This document shows, piece after piece, positions 26,495 through 35,733 of a stretch of DNA of 64,000 bases (the first letter of the stretch is position 1; each line of letters begins with the position of its first letter). The DNA is taken from contig NZ_RHNZ01000005.1 in assembly GCF_003946395.1 (NCBI RefSeq), positions 124,001-188,000 on the forward strand. Direction: 5' to 3'. A model generated the notes under the pieces. That model was not told the DNA's origin. It saw nothing but the letters and a program-made list of their open reading frames with translations, and did no database searches. The DNA is from Levilactobacillus fuyuanensis. GTDB lineage: Bacteria; Bacillota; Bacilli; Lactobacillales; Lactobacillaceae. The position numbers were made by a program, and so were the translations under genes.

Positions 26495-27790
26495 ATGTTA
26501 GAACGTTATACCCGACCGGAAATGGGTCAGATCTGGTCACTAGAAAATCAATACAAGTCCTGGCTGGCGGTTGAAATCGCCATTGATGAAGCCTGGGCAC
26601 AATTGGGAGAGGTTCCCGCTGAAGATGCCTGGAAGATTCGGGCCAACGCGACTTTTGACGTGGATCGTATTGCCGAGATTGAAGCTGTCACGCATCACGA
26701 CATGGTTGCCTTTACGCGTAACGTGTCGGAATCACTAGGGGCCGAACGGAAGTGGATTCACTTTGGCGTGACGAGTACTGATGTCGTGGATACGGCGCAG
26801 GGCTATCGACTCAAGCAGGCCAATGTCGTGATTCGGCAAAGTTTGACAGATTTGATTGCGACCTTAAAGTCACTGGCATTGCAGTATAAGAAGACTGTCA
26901 TGATTGGCCGGACGCATGGGGTTCAGGCCGAACCCACCACGTTTGGGTTGAAGATGGCACGCTTCTATGAAGAAATGCAACGTAACTTGGTCCGTTTTGA
27001 CCGGGCAGCTGCCGAGGTTGAGACAGGGAAGATCAGTGGGGCCGTTGGAACTTTTGCCAACGTGCCACCCGAAGTGGAAGCGTTCGTGTGCGACCAACTC
27101 GGCATTACGCCACAGCCCATCGCAACGCAGGTGCTTCCGCGAGACTTGCATGCCGATTACGTGGCGACGCTGGCGCTGATTGGCACCAGTGTGGAAAATA
27201 TTGCCACTGAGATTCGTGGCTTACAGCGTTCGGAAATTCATGAAGTTGAAGAACACTTTAATCCTGGACAAAAGGGATCCTCGGCAATGCCACACAAGCG
27301 AAATCCGATTGGCTCGGAAAACGTGACCGGATTGGCGCGAGTCTTACGCGGAACGATGGTCACGGCGTACGAGGACGTGAGCCTCTGGCACGAACGCGAC
27401 ATTTCCCACTCCTCGGCCGAACGGATGATTCTACCGGAAAGCACGACGCTATTGGATTACATGCTGCACCGGATTAACCGGATCTTAAGTAATCTGGATG
27501 TTTTCCCAGAAACCATGAAGGCTAACATGAACCGGACGTACGGTCTAATCTACAGCCAACGGTTACTGTTGAAGTTGATTGAATCGGGACTCAGTCGAGA
27601 AGACGCCTATGACCTGGTGCAACCCTTAACGGCACAGGCCTGGGACCAACAGGTGCAATTCCGACCATTGGTAGAAGCCAATTCTGAAATTACGGCACGG
27701 TTGACGCCAGAACAAATCGAAGATGCCTTTGACTATCACTATCACTTACGTCGGGTGGACTATATTTTCCACCGGTTAGGCTTAGACTAG
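26495..27790 (+). CDS. purB: Adenylosuccinate lyase
   Basis: Cleaves adenylosuccinate to AMP and SAICAR to AICAR. The 431-residue protein belongs to the fumarase/aspartase superfamily: TSTDVVDTA, GRTHGVQAEPTTFG and the signature GSSAMPHKRNPIGSENV with the catalytic serine loop. The start ATG at 26495 has GGAGG seven bases before; the longer frame extends into the promoter. It is divergent from purA. Confidence 0.97.
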   Translation: MLERYTRPEMGQIWSLENQYKSWLAVEIAIDEAWAQLGEVPAEDAWKIRANATFDVDRIAEIEAVTHHDMVAFTRNVSESLGAERKWIHFGVTSTDVVDTAQGYRLKQANVVIRQSLTDLIATLKSLALQYKKTVMIGRTHGVQAEPTTFGLKMARFYEEMQRNLVRFDRAAAEVETGKISGAVGTFANVPPEVEAFVCDQLGITPQPIATQVLPRDLHADYVATLALIGTSVENIATEIRGLQRSEIHEVEEHFNPGQKGSSAMPHKRNPIGSENVTGLARVLRGTMVTAYEDVSLWHERDISHSSAERMILPESTTLLDYMLHRINRILSNLDVFPETMKANMNRTYGLIYSQRLLLKLIESGLSREDAYDLVQPLTAQAWDQQVQFRPLVEANSEITARLTPEQIEDAFDYHYHLRRVDYIFHRLGLD

Positions 27791-27816
27791 CGCACATCCT
27801 AGGGGGAACGGATACC

Positions 27817-28047
27817 ATGAAGACGACTTATTCAGTGACTGACGCACAGCAGAATTTACAAGCACTCATGCAGGCAGCCAGCACGGGGGCACCCGTTAAG
27901 ATTGAAACCAAGGCAGGGTCGCAACAGGGCGCCGTTCTTCTTAGTGAAGCACGCTGGGCGGCTATTCAACAACAGCTTGCCAGTCAAGAGCCAGAGGACG
28001 AACTGCACCACCGCCAAGATTTCTATCGGGCGTGGGGTCGATTATAA
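27817..28047 (+). CDS. Orphan Phd/YefM-type antitoxin
   Basis: A 76-residue protein with the Phd/YefM N-terminal fold (YSVTDAQQNLQALMQAASTG...VKIETKAGSQQGAVLLSEARW) that normally binds DNA and a RelE/Doc-type toxin through its C-terminus. No toxin frame is present downstream: the next 300 bases hold a terminator and hairpins. It may be a solitary antitoxin, a regulator or a leftover of a lost module. It is 26 bases after purB and may be co-transcribed with it. Confidence 0.75.
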   Translation: MKTTYSVTDAQQNLQALMQAASTGAPVKIETKAGSQQGAVLLSEARWAAIQQQLASQEPEDELHHRQDFYRAWGRL

Positions 28048-28057
28048 ACGAACGTAA

Positions 28058-28107
28058 ACGAAAAGAACCGCACCGTCTCGGGGAGAGAGCAGTGCGATTC
28101 TTTTTTA
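28058..28107 (+). terminator. Terminator after the orphan antitoxin
   Basis: Stem AAAGAACCGCAC / GTGCGATTCTTT around a GA-rich loop, then T run. Confidence 0.85.
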
Positions 28108-28111
28108 TGAG

Positions 28112-28210
28112 GAGTGAGGTCACTTAAGGGGGAGTGACACTCAGTTTAGAGGAGTTGGTTAGGCTTGAGGGAACCTAACCAGGATGCGATTCTCTTAGGG
28201 GGAGAGAATC
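28112..28210. repeat. Three tandem hairpins with G-rich loops
   Basis: GTCACT-TAAGGGGG-AGTGAC (28119-28138, extendable by GAGTG/CACTC), TGGTTAGG-cttgagggaa-CCTAACCA (28156-28181) and GATTCTCT-TAGGGGG-AGAGAATC (28188-28210). Stems differ, loops share a GGGGGA or GAGGGA run. They fill much of the gap 28048-28363; no gene was found there. Confidence 0.7.
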
Positions 28211-28363
28211 TAAAGGGATTGGATATCTAGAATTTGACTAGTAACAGTTATTGGCTAATTACTATGATTATTACTATACCCGGAGTTTGTGAATAGAAAC
28301 GGGGGAAACCTGTGACGACTTTTTGACAATTTATTAAAGGAATTCTAAACGTGTGAAGTTTCT

Positions 28364-29305
28364 TTAGTTCTTTGCGTCAAAGTAGGTCTCCAGAAACTCT
28401 TCCACGTGGGTTTGGTAGCGGGTCGGATTGATCCAGAAACTCTCGGCATGCGAGGCGTTCTTCACGATCCACAACTGTTTGGCCGCGTGGGTTGCCGCGT
28501 AATTTTCGTAGGCCATGCCCACCGGCACGTAGACGTCCTTTTCGCCGTGAATGAAGAGAATTGGTCGCTTGTTTTTCTTGAGTTGATCGGTTGCCGTCAC
28601 GTCGCCCAGATAATAACCCAGCCGCCGCTTGGAAATGGTGCTGACAAGCGGTTCAATCGGATATTTTGGCAAATGAAATTGCCGTTTGAGTAGGTAGGTT
28701 AATTCGGCTTCGATGCTCGAGTAGCCACAGTCGGCGATGATGGCCTTGACCTGTGGTGGCAGGCTTTCGCCAGACAACATTTCCATGGTGGCACCGCCCA
28801 TGCTGACGCCAAACATTAGAATTTTTACGTCGGCGTTAGACCGGTCGATGACCTGTTGAATCCACTGGAGATAGTCCAAGCGATCCAGCCAACCGAAGCT
28901 GATGTATTTACCGGCACTCTCACCGTGACCGCGATCGTCGGGTAAGAGCACGTTGAAGCCAAGTCGGTGATACATCTGGGCAAAGTTCGCCATGGTTTCG
29001 CCGTTGCCCTTGTAGCCGTGAGAAATGATGACGGTCTTGTCACTCGGTGTCTCTGCGGGGATGTATTCTGCGACCATCCGGTTCTTGGGATCGTGTTCGT
29101 GGAGGTACCATTTTTCCTTGGGGACGGCTTTGTACCAGTCCACGTAGGCGTAGTAGGCATCGGCATATTTTTGCTTATCGGCAGACGTTTCGGGAACGTA
29201 ATTGACCCGCTTAAAAGCGAAATTAAAGAGCCGTTCACTGGCAAACAGCGAGGTCGCCGCGATACCAGCCAGAGGGAGGGTCCAGGTCAATGTTTTCTTC
29301 TTCAA
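28364..29305 (-). CDS. Alpha/beta hydrolase, membrane-anchored
   Basis: Serine hydrolase of 313 residues with a single N-terminal hydrophobic helix (residues 7-24) and no cleavage site, so it is probably anchored with the enzyme outside. The oxyanion motif is SHGYKGNGE, the nucleophile elbow GVSMGGATM (Ser), an Asp in GEKDVYVP and a His in ASHAESF complete the triad. Family is the YqkD/YfhR-like alpha/beta hydrolase. Substrate unknown. Single-gene unit. Confidence 0.85.
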   Translation of the reverse strand: MKKKTLTWTLPLAGIAATSLFASERLFNFAFKRVNYVPETSADKQKYADAYYAYVDWYKAVPKEKWYLHEHDPKNRMVAEYIPAETPSDKTVIISHGYKGNGETMANFAQMYHRLGFNVLLPDDRGHGESAGKYISFGWLDRLDYLQWIQQVIDRSNADVKILMFGVSMGGATMEMLSGESLPPQVKAIIADCGYSSIEAELTYLLKRQFHLPKYPIEPLVSTISKRRLGYYLGDVTATDQLKKNKRPILFIHGEKDVYVPVGMAYENYAATHAAKQLWIVKNASHAESFWINPTRYQTHVEEFLETYFDAKN

Positions 29306-29455
29306 TTAATCAGGTCCTTTCGTATTTTGAGATTGTTGGGATTTTGTTTTTGAATATGGCTGTCACTAATCATGGTCAAGAGGTAGCTGATAAAAAGCCA
29401 CTATAGAGAAGGCAGTAGGACTTTAACCACGATAAACTTTGAACGTATACCGTAA

Positions 29456-29638
29456 GCCGGAGGAGGCTAGGGATGCAGCCAGCTGTGTCGGTGGTCTTAT
29501 CTGGCGTTCCTCAGCCAGGTTAGAGCACGGGACGAGCTTGGAGACGTCTGTATTTTGACGGCTCCGAGTCGAGGTACAAGACAGCATTTTGGCTTGTACC
29601 GGTCCCCACAGCAGGCGGAATCCCTAGCAGCCGCAGGC
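29456..29638 (+). repeat. Structured repeat family B, copy B3
   Basis: Most divergent B copy, and informative for that: GGTACAAG-ACAGCATTTTGG-CTTGTACC and GGAGACGTC/GACGGCTCC keep pairing although the bases differ from other copies. Outer flanks TTTAACCACGATAAACT (29422-29438) and AGTTTACTGTGGTTAAA (29654-29670) pair over 17 positions. The rest of gap 29306-29729 shows nothing. Confidence 0.85.
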
Positions 29639-29729
29639 GAAACTAACCTCAACAGTTTACTGTGGTTAAAAACCAGACTAACCGATAAACGGTCAGTCTG
29701 GCAGTCATTCAACGATTTGTCAATTAATT

Positions 29730-30524
29730 TTAGTCCAGGTACAGCCGCTTCAGGTCGGTAATGTCACGACCAGAGAGACCCAACACATCGCGTAAATAGT
29801 CCTGGGCACCCCCATATTGGGTATTTACAATCTTAGTTGCCGCATCAAAATAATCCGGGCTGACCGTGTAGAGCGCGCGCATGTTGGTGATGAAGGTCTG
29901 GCTCAAGCCACGTTCCTTGGCCGCCGCACTCTGCTGCGCAATCTTAGGGGCAATCACGTCATTGGTCATCAGATAATCCTGACGAATCACCTGAGGATCG
30001 ACGCCCAGGGCACTCAATGCAAAGTAGGCGCCCATCCCGGTGCGGTCCTTGCCAGCCGTACAGTGGAATAGTACGGACTTATCCGGTTGGTCATTTGCCA
30101 GCAACGTTTCAAAGAAGTCGTGGTAGGCAACCTGGGCGGAGCGGAGCGTCATCATCTGCCGGTAGACATCCAGCATGTGATCGTGGCCAGACTGGTCATC
30201 GGTTGAGAAACGTTCTTCCAATTGCTCCTGTGAAGCAGAGGCGTCCGTCTCGTCATCGGCAGGGAAGACTGGGAGAAAATGATAGTTTACGCCAGCGGGC
30301 ACCTTGTCGGGGGACTGGAGCTGTTCGTCCTTGGAACGAAAGTCCACATCAGCCACGACACCGTAATCAGTGAGGTGTTGTTGATCGGCGGGGGTGAGGT
30401 CAGCCAAACCGGCAGTCCGAATCAGTTTATGCCATTTAACTGTGTGCCCGTCGATCGTGGGATAACCCCCTAATTCTCTGAAGTTGAGGCCCCCAGTCAC
30501 AGCGATAATTCGGTTGTTTGTCAT
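29730..30524 (-). CDS. Tyrosine/lipid-type protein phosphatase
   Basis: Cysteine phosphatase of 264 residues with the P-loop HCTAGKDRTGMGAYF (CX5R; Cys near residue 158) and preceding ITGGLNFRELGGYPT-like N-terminal motif that marks the Y_phosphatase3/LipA-like group. These act on phosphotyrosine or phosphoinositides; bacterial substrates are mostly unknown. Start ATG at 30524 follows AGGGTGG by eight bases; an upstream GTG overlaps this site. No operon partner. Confidence 0.88.
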   Translation of the reverse strand: MTNNRIIAVTGGLNFRELGGYPTIDGHTVKWHKLIRTAGLADLTPADQQHLTDYGVVADVDFRSKDEQLQSPDKVPAGVNYHFLPVFPADDETDASASQEQLEERFSTDDQSGHDHMLDVYRQMMTLRSAQVAYHDFFETLLANDQPDKSVLFHCTAGKDRTGMGAYFALSALGVDPQVIRQDYLMTNDVIAPKIAQQSAAAKERGLSQTFITNMRALYTVSPDYFDAATKIVNTQYGGAQDYLRDVLGLSGRDITDLKRLYLD

Positions 30525-30606
30525 TACTATTTCCACCCTTTCCTATCAGTTGCTACGCGTTCTATTTTAACGGTTTTTGCAAAAATTACCTAGTAATTGC
30601 TTCTGG

Positions 30607-30638
30607 GGGAAGCGCTTTTTCATGAAACGCTGTATACT
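30607..30638 (+). promoter_or_regulatory. Possible cre and -10 of the 30688 gene
   Basis: GGGAAGCGCTTTTTCA (30607-30622) partly matches a cre; TATACT (30633-30638) is a good -10. A clear -35 is lacking. Confidence 0.35.
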
Positions 30639-30687
30639 GGCATAAGGGCAAAGAGAATGAAGAAGGCAAAAAGATAGGGTGATAGTC

Positions 30688-31575
30688 GTGAGTTTGCGTG
30701 GGAAATGGTTACTCTTCAAGACCCAGCATAGTCAGCTCAAGCAGCAGATGCAGCAGGCATTTTTACAACCCAGTCGGCAGAATCGCGCCGTGGTACCCCA
30801 GAAATTCCCTGAGTCCATCGTGACCAAGGAACGCGAAGTGTTTGGCGGTCGGATTCTCACCGCAGGTTCCGGTGCGCCGTTGCCCCAACACGTGATCTTA
30901 TTTCACGGGGGGGCCTACACCATGCAAGGCACAACAGGTCACCGTAAGCTAATGGTGGCGATGATCCAGCAAGCTAATCTGCGCGTATCCTATGTCGATT
31001 ACCCGTTAGTTCCCGAGGCCACTGTAGATCAAACGGTGACGTTTGCGATGAATGCCTACGAATATCTGCGGGCACAGTATCCGGATGACCAATTCTTCTT
31101 AATGGGGGATTCAGCCGGTGGTGGCTTGGCGTTGACGGTGCTGCAGCAGTTGCAGGAACACCAAGAACCATTGCCGGCCGGAACCATTCTCGTCTCGCCG
31201 TGGACCGACCTCAGTATGATGAATCCCGATCTCAACGTGGCTGCTAAACATGATCCGTTTCTCACCTTGGCAACGTTGAAGAAGATTGGCTATCGCTATG
31301 CGGGTGATCATCCGGTGACGGACCCCATCGTCAGTCCCATCTACGGGAACTTTGACGACTTGGGACCAATCATGCTGTACTATGGCACCAATGAACTGTT
31401 GTGGGCCGATGATCAGCGCCTGCTCCAGAAGTTGGAGACCGCCAGCGGCACGCCGTTCACGGCCCACGTGATGAAGTCGATGCTACATGACTACATTCTG
31501 TGGCCAGAATTGCCGGAATCAAAAAAGACTTTCAAAGAAATCAAACAGTTTATCTTAACCGGTGAACTAGAATAG
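30688..31575 (+). CDS. Alpha/beta hydrolase (HSL-type esterase)
   Basis: Esterase of 295 residues in the hormone-sensitive-lipase group: oxyanion HGGAYTMQG, nucleophile GDSAGGGLAL, Asp in the YGTNELLWADD region and His in SMLHDYILWPE. No signal peptide, so cytoplasmic. GTG at 30688 is preferred over a GTG nine bases upstream, which would overlap the AGGGTG site. Short acyl esters are the usual substrates of the family. Confidence 0.88.
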   Translation: MSLRGKWLLFKTQHSQLKQQMQQAFLQPSRQNRAVVPQKFPESIVTKEREVFGGRILTAGSGAPLPQHVILFHGGAYTMQGTTGHRKLMVAMIQQANLRVSYVDYPLVPEATVDQTVTFAMNAYEYLRAQYPDDQFFLMGDSAGGGLALTVLQQLQEHQEPLPAGTILVSPWTDLSMMNPDLNVAAKHDPFLTLATLKKIGYRYAGDHPVTDPIVSPIYGNFDDLGPIMLYYGTNELLWADDQRLLQKLETASGTPFTAHVMKSMLHDYILWPELPESKKTFKEIKQFILTGELE

Positions 31576-31761
31576 GCATTAAAACGGGTAGTTGCAACGT
31601 GAAATGGTTGCGGCTGCCCGTTTACTTATCCCGAAAAAAGGTGGATGGGGGTTCTGTTTGACAGGATAACTAATTGTGTCATTCACTGTTATCTGACCCC
31701 GCAACTCAGATGGCCACGGGGTATAATAAGCCTACTTGTAAGTGATTAGAGGAGGGATTGG

Positions 31762-33609
31762 ATGAAGGGACGATTGATTTTAGCCAGCCTGTTAGTGGGT
31801 CTGGCTGGTTATGGTGGGGTGCAGGCTTCGGCCGCGACGACCACCCCGGTAGCAACACCTTATCGTGAGAGTGAATTGCGTAATTTGAAACAAGTTAAGC
31901 AGGTGTCGGCTGGGAAGACGATCACATTGGATTTGGTCTTGAAGACCCGCAATGGGAGTAAGCTGACATCGACGGCGCTGGCGGTCAATACCACCGGCAA
32001 CAAGCAATTCAAGAAGTACCTGACGCCCAAGCAATTCCGCCAAGAGTTCGGGCAGTCTACGACCACGACGCAACGGCTGGCCACCTATTTTAAAGCCCAC
32101 CATTTAAAGGTGGCGACCTATAACAACGGACTGATCATGCAACTGAAGGGTTCCGCCTCTGCTGTGAATAAGACGTTTGCGACAAATCTGAAGACGGCTC
32201 GTTACCACGGCGAAAAGATTCAGTATGCTAAGAAGACCCCCAAATTACCCAAGAATGTGGCCAAACCTATCGAAGCGGTCGTGGGGATTACTAACATGGT
32301 CAAGCTCAGTAGCTTAGCGGATACGTCGTCGACGAGTTCTAATGGGCCTACGAGTGATGGTGCACCGCAGAACTTCTTGACGCAATACAACGCGACGACT
32401 AAGGCCACCCAAGGCAATAAGGGGAAGGGCCAGACCATTGGTATCATTAGTTTTAGTAAGGTGGCCCAATCTGACATTACCCACTTCTGGTCGGCTGAGG
32501 GCGTCTCTTCCTCAGCGTCGCGGATCAGTGTGAAAGCAACTGGTGGCGATAACGTTTGGGGTAACGTGGATCCTGGCAACGCCGAGACGGCATTGGACGT
32601 TGAACAGGCGGGGGCGATTGCGCCAAAGACTAAGATTCGCGTGTATACGGCATCTTTGAGTGATGTTGGTTGGATCAATTCCTTTGCCAGCGCCTTTGCG
32701 GAGAACAAGGCCAGCTCGTTATCATTGAGTTGGGGGCTGTCGGAAGGCGTGCTTCAGAGTCTGAACAAATATCATCTCCTGACGCCGCTTTACGGGAGCA
32801 TTATGAGTACGCTACTTGCGCAGGGGGCGACGCAAGGAATTTCAACCTTTGCGGCGTCCGGTGATACTGGAGCCTATGGTGAAAGCTTGCAACGTGACGG
32901 TTCAACCACCGAAGGCATTTACGCCAACTTCCCAGCAAATAACCCGTGGGTCACCGCGACCGGTGGGACGACGCTTCCCGTTGAAGGAACGCTGGCCAAC
33001 GGTATCACGGTCAAGATTGATCGGGAACGGACCTGGGGTGGCGATTACCTCTTCGCAGCCTACCAGAAGGACCAGGCGTTCTTCACGAAGAATGACGAGT
33101 TGATGGGGATGCTCCAAGCCGGCAGTGGCGGTGGAATTTCCACACTCTACGGCACGCCGAAATACCAAAAGGGCGTCTCCGGGGTAAACACCTACAACGC
33201 GCGGCAATATCTGACGGCGAGCGGTCTACCTAACCTGAATGCGAGTCTGATTCAGGGCAGGGCAAGCGGCCGAAACTATCCGGATGTTGTGGCGGATGCG
33301 GACCCATTGACGGGTTACGATTCCTACACGCGTGCAGATGGCTGGGATGTCATTGGTGGCACTAGCGTGGTAGCGCCGCAGTTTGCGGCCATGACGGCGG
33401 TCATCAACAGTAATCGCAGCAAGCGCATGGGACTATGGAATCCACAGATCTACAAGCTAGCCCAGACGTCGCAGTCGCCATTCACCCCGCTAGATGCTTC
33501 AACCAACAACGGCAATCTCTATTACGTTGGCCAACCTGGTAAGACGTACAATCAAGCCGCGGGGTTGGGGACGGTTGATTTTGGGAAGTTGGCAGGGGAG
33601 TATAAATAG
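31762..33609 (+). CDS. Secreted S53 (sedolisin/kumamolisin) protease
   Basis: Acid serine-carboxyl endopeptidase of 615 residues. A signal peptide (cleavage near QASAA, residue 25) is followed by a pro-domain (about 35-190), then the catalytic domain. The S53 triad is present: Glu275 and Asp279 in NAETALD, Asp368 of the oxyanion site in AASGDTG, and Ser535 in GGTSVVAPQ. The enzyme is made as a zymogen and should self-activate at low pH, suitable for an acidifying lactobacillus. RBS GAGGAGG precedes the ATG. It probably supplies peptides from external protein. Confidence 0.92.
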   Translation: MKGRLILASLLVGLAGYGGVQASAATTTPVATPYRESELRNLKQVKQVSAGKTITLDLVLKTRNGSKLTSTALAVNTTGNKQFKKYLTPKQFRQEFGQSTTTTQRLATYFKAHHLKVATYNNGLIMQLKGSASAVNKTFATNLKTARYHGEKIQYAKKTPKLPKNVAKPIEAVVGITNMVKLSSLADTSSTSSNGPTSDGAPQNFLTQYNATTKATQGNKGKGQTIGIISFSKVAQSDITHFWSAEGVSSSASRISVKATGGDNVWGNVDPGNAETALDVEQAGAIAPKTKIRVYTASLSDVGWINSFASAFAENKASSLSLSWGLSEGVLQSLNKYHLLTPLYGSIMSTLLAQGATQGISTFAASGDTGAYGESLQRDGSTTEGIYANFPANNPWVTATGGTTLPVEGTLANGITVKIDRERTWGGDYLFAAYQKDQAFFTKNDELMGMLQAGSGGGISTLYGTPKYQKGVSGVNTYNARQYLTASGLPNLNASLIQGRASGRNYPDVVADADPLTGYDSYTRADGWDVIGGTSVVAPQFAAMTAVINSNRSKRMGLWNPQIYKLAQTSQSPFTPLDASTNNGNLYYVGQPGKTYNQAAGLGTVDFGKLAGEYK

Positions 33610-33611
33610 AG

Positions 33612-33722
33612 TGCGGAACAAGGCGATTAGGTCCTGAGCATTAACGTCAATAAGGGCAAAATCCCGGGCCTGGATTTTTCCTTATTGGGGTTAAGCGCAG
33701 GGACCTGCCTTGTGGAGCACGT
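33612..33722 (+). ncRNA. Long imperfect hairpin, candidate structured RNA
   Basis: Nested complementary blocks form one rod: GTGC/GCAC, CAAGGC/GCCTTG, AGGTCC/GGACCT, TTAAC/GTTAA, CAATAAGG/CCTTATTG and AAATCC/GGATTT around a CCGGGCC loop. TATAAA at 33601 inside the end of the protease gene could act as -10. A protein role is unlikely. It may be an independent RNA, a 3-prime structure of the protease mRNA, or an inert repeat. Confidence 0.4.
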
Positions 33723-33852
33723 TTCGGCAATGTGAAAAGGGTGCGAAAGTCCCTAAGCGGCCGTGATCTCACTGCAAGTATAGAGGCCAAGCAATTACCT
33801 ACAAAGAACCCAGCCCCAATCTCCAAACCAAATCATATTAAACCAAACCCAA

Positions 33853-33892
33853 AAAGAACCGCCTCCCAATCCATTCGGGAGGCGGTTCTTCA
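33853..33892. terminator. Bidirectional terminator before the surface-protein gene
   Basis: AGAACCGCCTCCC / GGGAGGCGGTTCT stem with a short loop, A run on the left and T on the right. It ends the minus-strand surface-protein gene. Confidence 0.85.
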
Positions 33893-33903
33893 CATCTAAA
33901 CTT

Positions 33904-35733
33904 CTATTTAAACACGCGAACTAATTGTTTGTTTCCAGTGATGTAGCCACCGGCAACTTGGTAGCGCAACGTGTCACTCTTACTAAAGTTATTGGCGTTG
34001 GAGTAAGTCCAACCAGTCACTTTGAGAATGGCGTGAGCGGAGACGTGTTTGTTCTGCTTCGTCAGGTTGGCTGTGCTGTAACGGTTCAAACCAGTTTTAG
34101 TCTGAACGCGCTTAGGCATCGTTTGCTTGCCGGACTGAATGAGCATCTTGTTGGCAGTAATGTAACGACCGTTGCTTAAGACGAAACGGGTCGTTAGGTT
34201 TTGGTTCACGATCTTCTTAACTTTTAGAACTTGGCCTTGCTTGTAGTGGGCCTTCTTGTTGGTCAGAGTCTTCTTGCTGTAGGCGTTGACCCCCTTAGGA
34301 TTAATCACAGTAATCGTCTTGTGCTTAGTGGCGTAGTAAACGCGGCTGGTGTACTTCGCGTTGGCCGTGACGTAACCGGTCTTACCGTTAGTCTTGCTGT
34401 GGTGGTTGACGTCCTTGACTTGGTAACGCTTGACGCCGTTCTTGGACTTGGCGTAGCCGGTTACGACGAACATTGGCCGGTTGATCCGCGCTTTCTTAGC
34501 GTACCATTGCTTGCGCGCCTTGTTGGTGAAGGTGGCATGCTTGTAGAGACCAATCTTCTTCGTGGCGTAAATAACGGTTCCTTCAGGTGCAATGGTATCA
34601 TTGCCACCACCGCTGGTAATAACCGGAGCGTAGGTGTAGGTCACGGATTTAGCAGTATTGCTAAAGGTTCCTGTCTCGTCACCGGTGGTGTTGGTCAAAC
34701 CGTAGCCATCGATGTCGAGCGGTTCAGTCTTGTAGCTGTCCCCAAGCTTACCCGTTAGCGTCTTGTCTGGTTTCAGTGTGTTACCTTGGTCATCGACGTA
34801 GTGGACAGTAACGGGTTGGCTGGCGCTAGGCGTGGGTGTTGGTGTTGGGTCGGGAATGGATGGCTTTTCCTCAAACCAGAAGCTGTAGGCCTGCAGACCA
34901 TTTAGAAGTAGACCACTCATTTGGTAAGTACCATCTGCTTGTTTGATATAGTAGTCGGACATTGGCTTGTTGAGCAGTGAGACCATTTGGCGATAAGAGG
35001 CGTCAGAATCAAGCGTCATTAATTTAGCATCCGAATAGTTACTTAAGGCGGAATTACCGACTAAGCTAGCATAGACGATCCCTCCCACAGCGTCATAAGT
35101 CGGTTCGTCTGCGAACATTTTATCTGTCATTGATAAAGTCCCTGCAGTGAGTGCAGAGGAAGCCAGCTTCTTTTGAAGTGAGTTTTGGTAGTCGGATTGG
35201 AGCTGATCAAAGGTGATTTTTCCTGCACTTTTTTGCGCAACGTGACTAGCAAGCCATGTTACCGCGTATGCTTGTAGAACTAGTCCATTGCGTAGCTCAT
35301 CTTTTGTAAGTCCCTCTGCCGCGCCATAGGCGTCATACATGTAATCGAGATAGGATTCATTTAAGTTGATAGTAACAGGCGTTTCAAGAATTTGTTGAAG
35401 TGAACTTTGGTCTATAGAGATATTAGGATAATCAGCCAGGATGTTATTCATAAACTCATCATTATTAATTTCTGTGGCAGTTAGCACAGTAGGTGCATTG
35501 GGATAGGTGTAATATTTCGTATTACCATCCTTATCACTAATTAGGGTATAGGGCATTCCAATTGAGCCAATCTTAATCGTGGTTTCTGCAGAATCGTTAG
35601 CCTTAGTCGTGGCTGCGGTCGCATTATCTGTTGTTCCGGTACTATCAGCGTGAACGACACTGGGACTGACAACTCCCCCAAAGAGAATCAGTGCTAGACC
35701 GGCAATTGTAATTTTTCTAGTCATTTTAAGCAT
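33904..35733 (-). CDS. Secreted surface protein with MucBP and DUF5776-like domains
   Basis: 609-residue exported protein. Signal peptide (MTRKITIAGLALILFGG, cleavage near VVHADS). Residues about 45-295 form an unrecognised helical N-terminal domain; a Pro/Thr/Ser linker (PDPTPTPTPSAS) leads to one MucBP domain (VTVHYVDDQGNTLKPDKTL to VTYTYAPV), then about 220 residues of basic, Lys/Tyr-rich repeats of DUF5776/S-layer-anchor type (for example KKIGLYKHATF, NPKGVNAYSKKTL). There is no LPXTG, so attachment is probably non-covalent through the basic repeats. The N-terminal part is visibly more AT-rich than the C-terminal half, which hints at domain shuffling. Adhesion to mucus or cell wall is inferred. 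Confidence 0.8.
   Translation of the reverse strand: MLKMTRKITIAGLALILFGGVVSPSVVHADSTGTTDNATAATTKANDSAETTIKIGSIGMPYTLISDKDGNTKYYTYPNAPTVLTATEINNDEFMNNILADYPNISIDQSSLQQILETPVTINLNESYLDYMYDAYGAAEGLTKDELRNGLVLQAYAVTWLASHVAQKSAGKITFDQLQSDYQNSLQKKLASSALTAGTLSMTDKMFADEPTYDAVGGIVYASLVGNSALSNYSDAKLMTLDSDASYRQMVSLLNKPMSDYYIKQADGTYQMSGLLLNGLQAYSFWFEEKPSIPDPTPTPTPSASQPVTVHYVDDQGNTLKPDKTLTGKLGDSYKTEPLDIDGYGLTNTTGDETGTFSNTAKSVTYTYAPVITSGGGNDTIAPEGTVIYATKKIGLYKHATFTNKARKQWYAKKARINRPMFVVTGYAKSKNGVKRYQVKDVNHHSKTNGKTGYVTANAKYTSRVYYATKHKTITVINPKGVNAYSKKTLTNKKAHYKQGQVLKVKKIVNQNLTTRFVLSNGRYITANKMLIQSGKQTMPKRVQTKTGLNRYSTANLTKQNKHVSAHAILKVTGWTYSNANNFSKSDTLRYQVAGGYITGNKQLVRVFK

Noticed and set aside
33612-33722. 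6S RNA for the rod-like hairpin
   Set aside because: Too short and without the large central bubble expected of 6S RNA.
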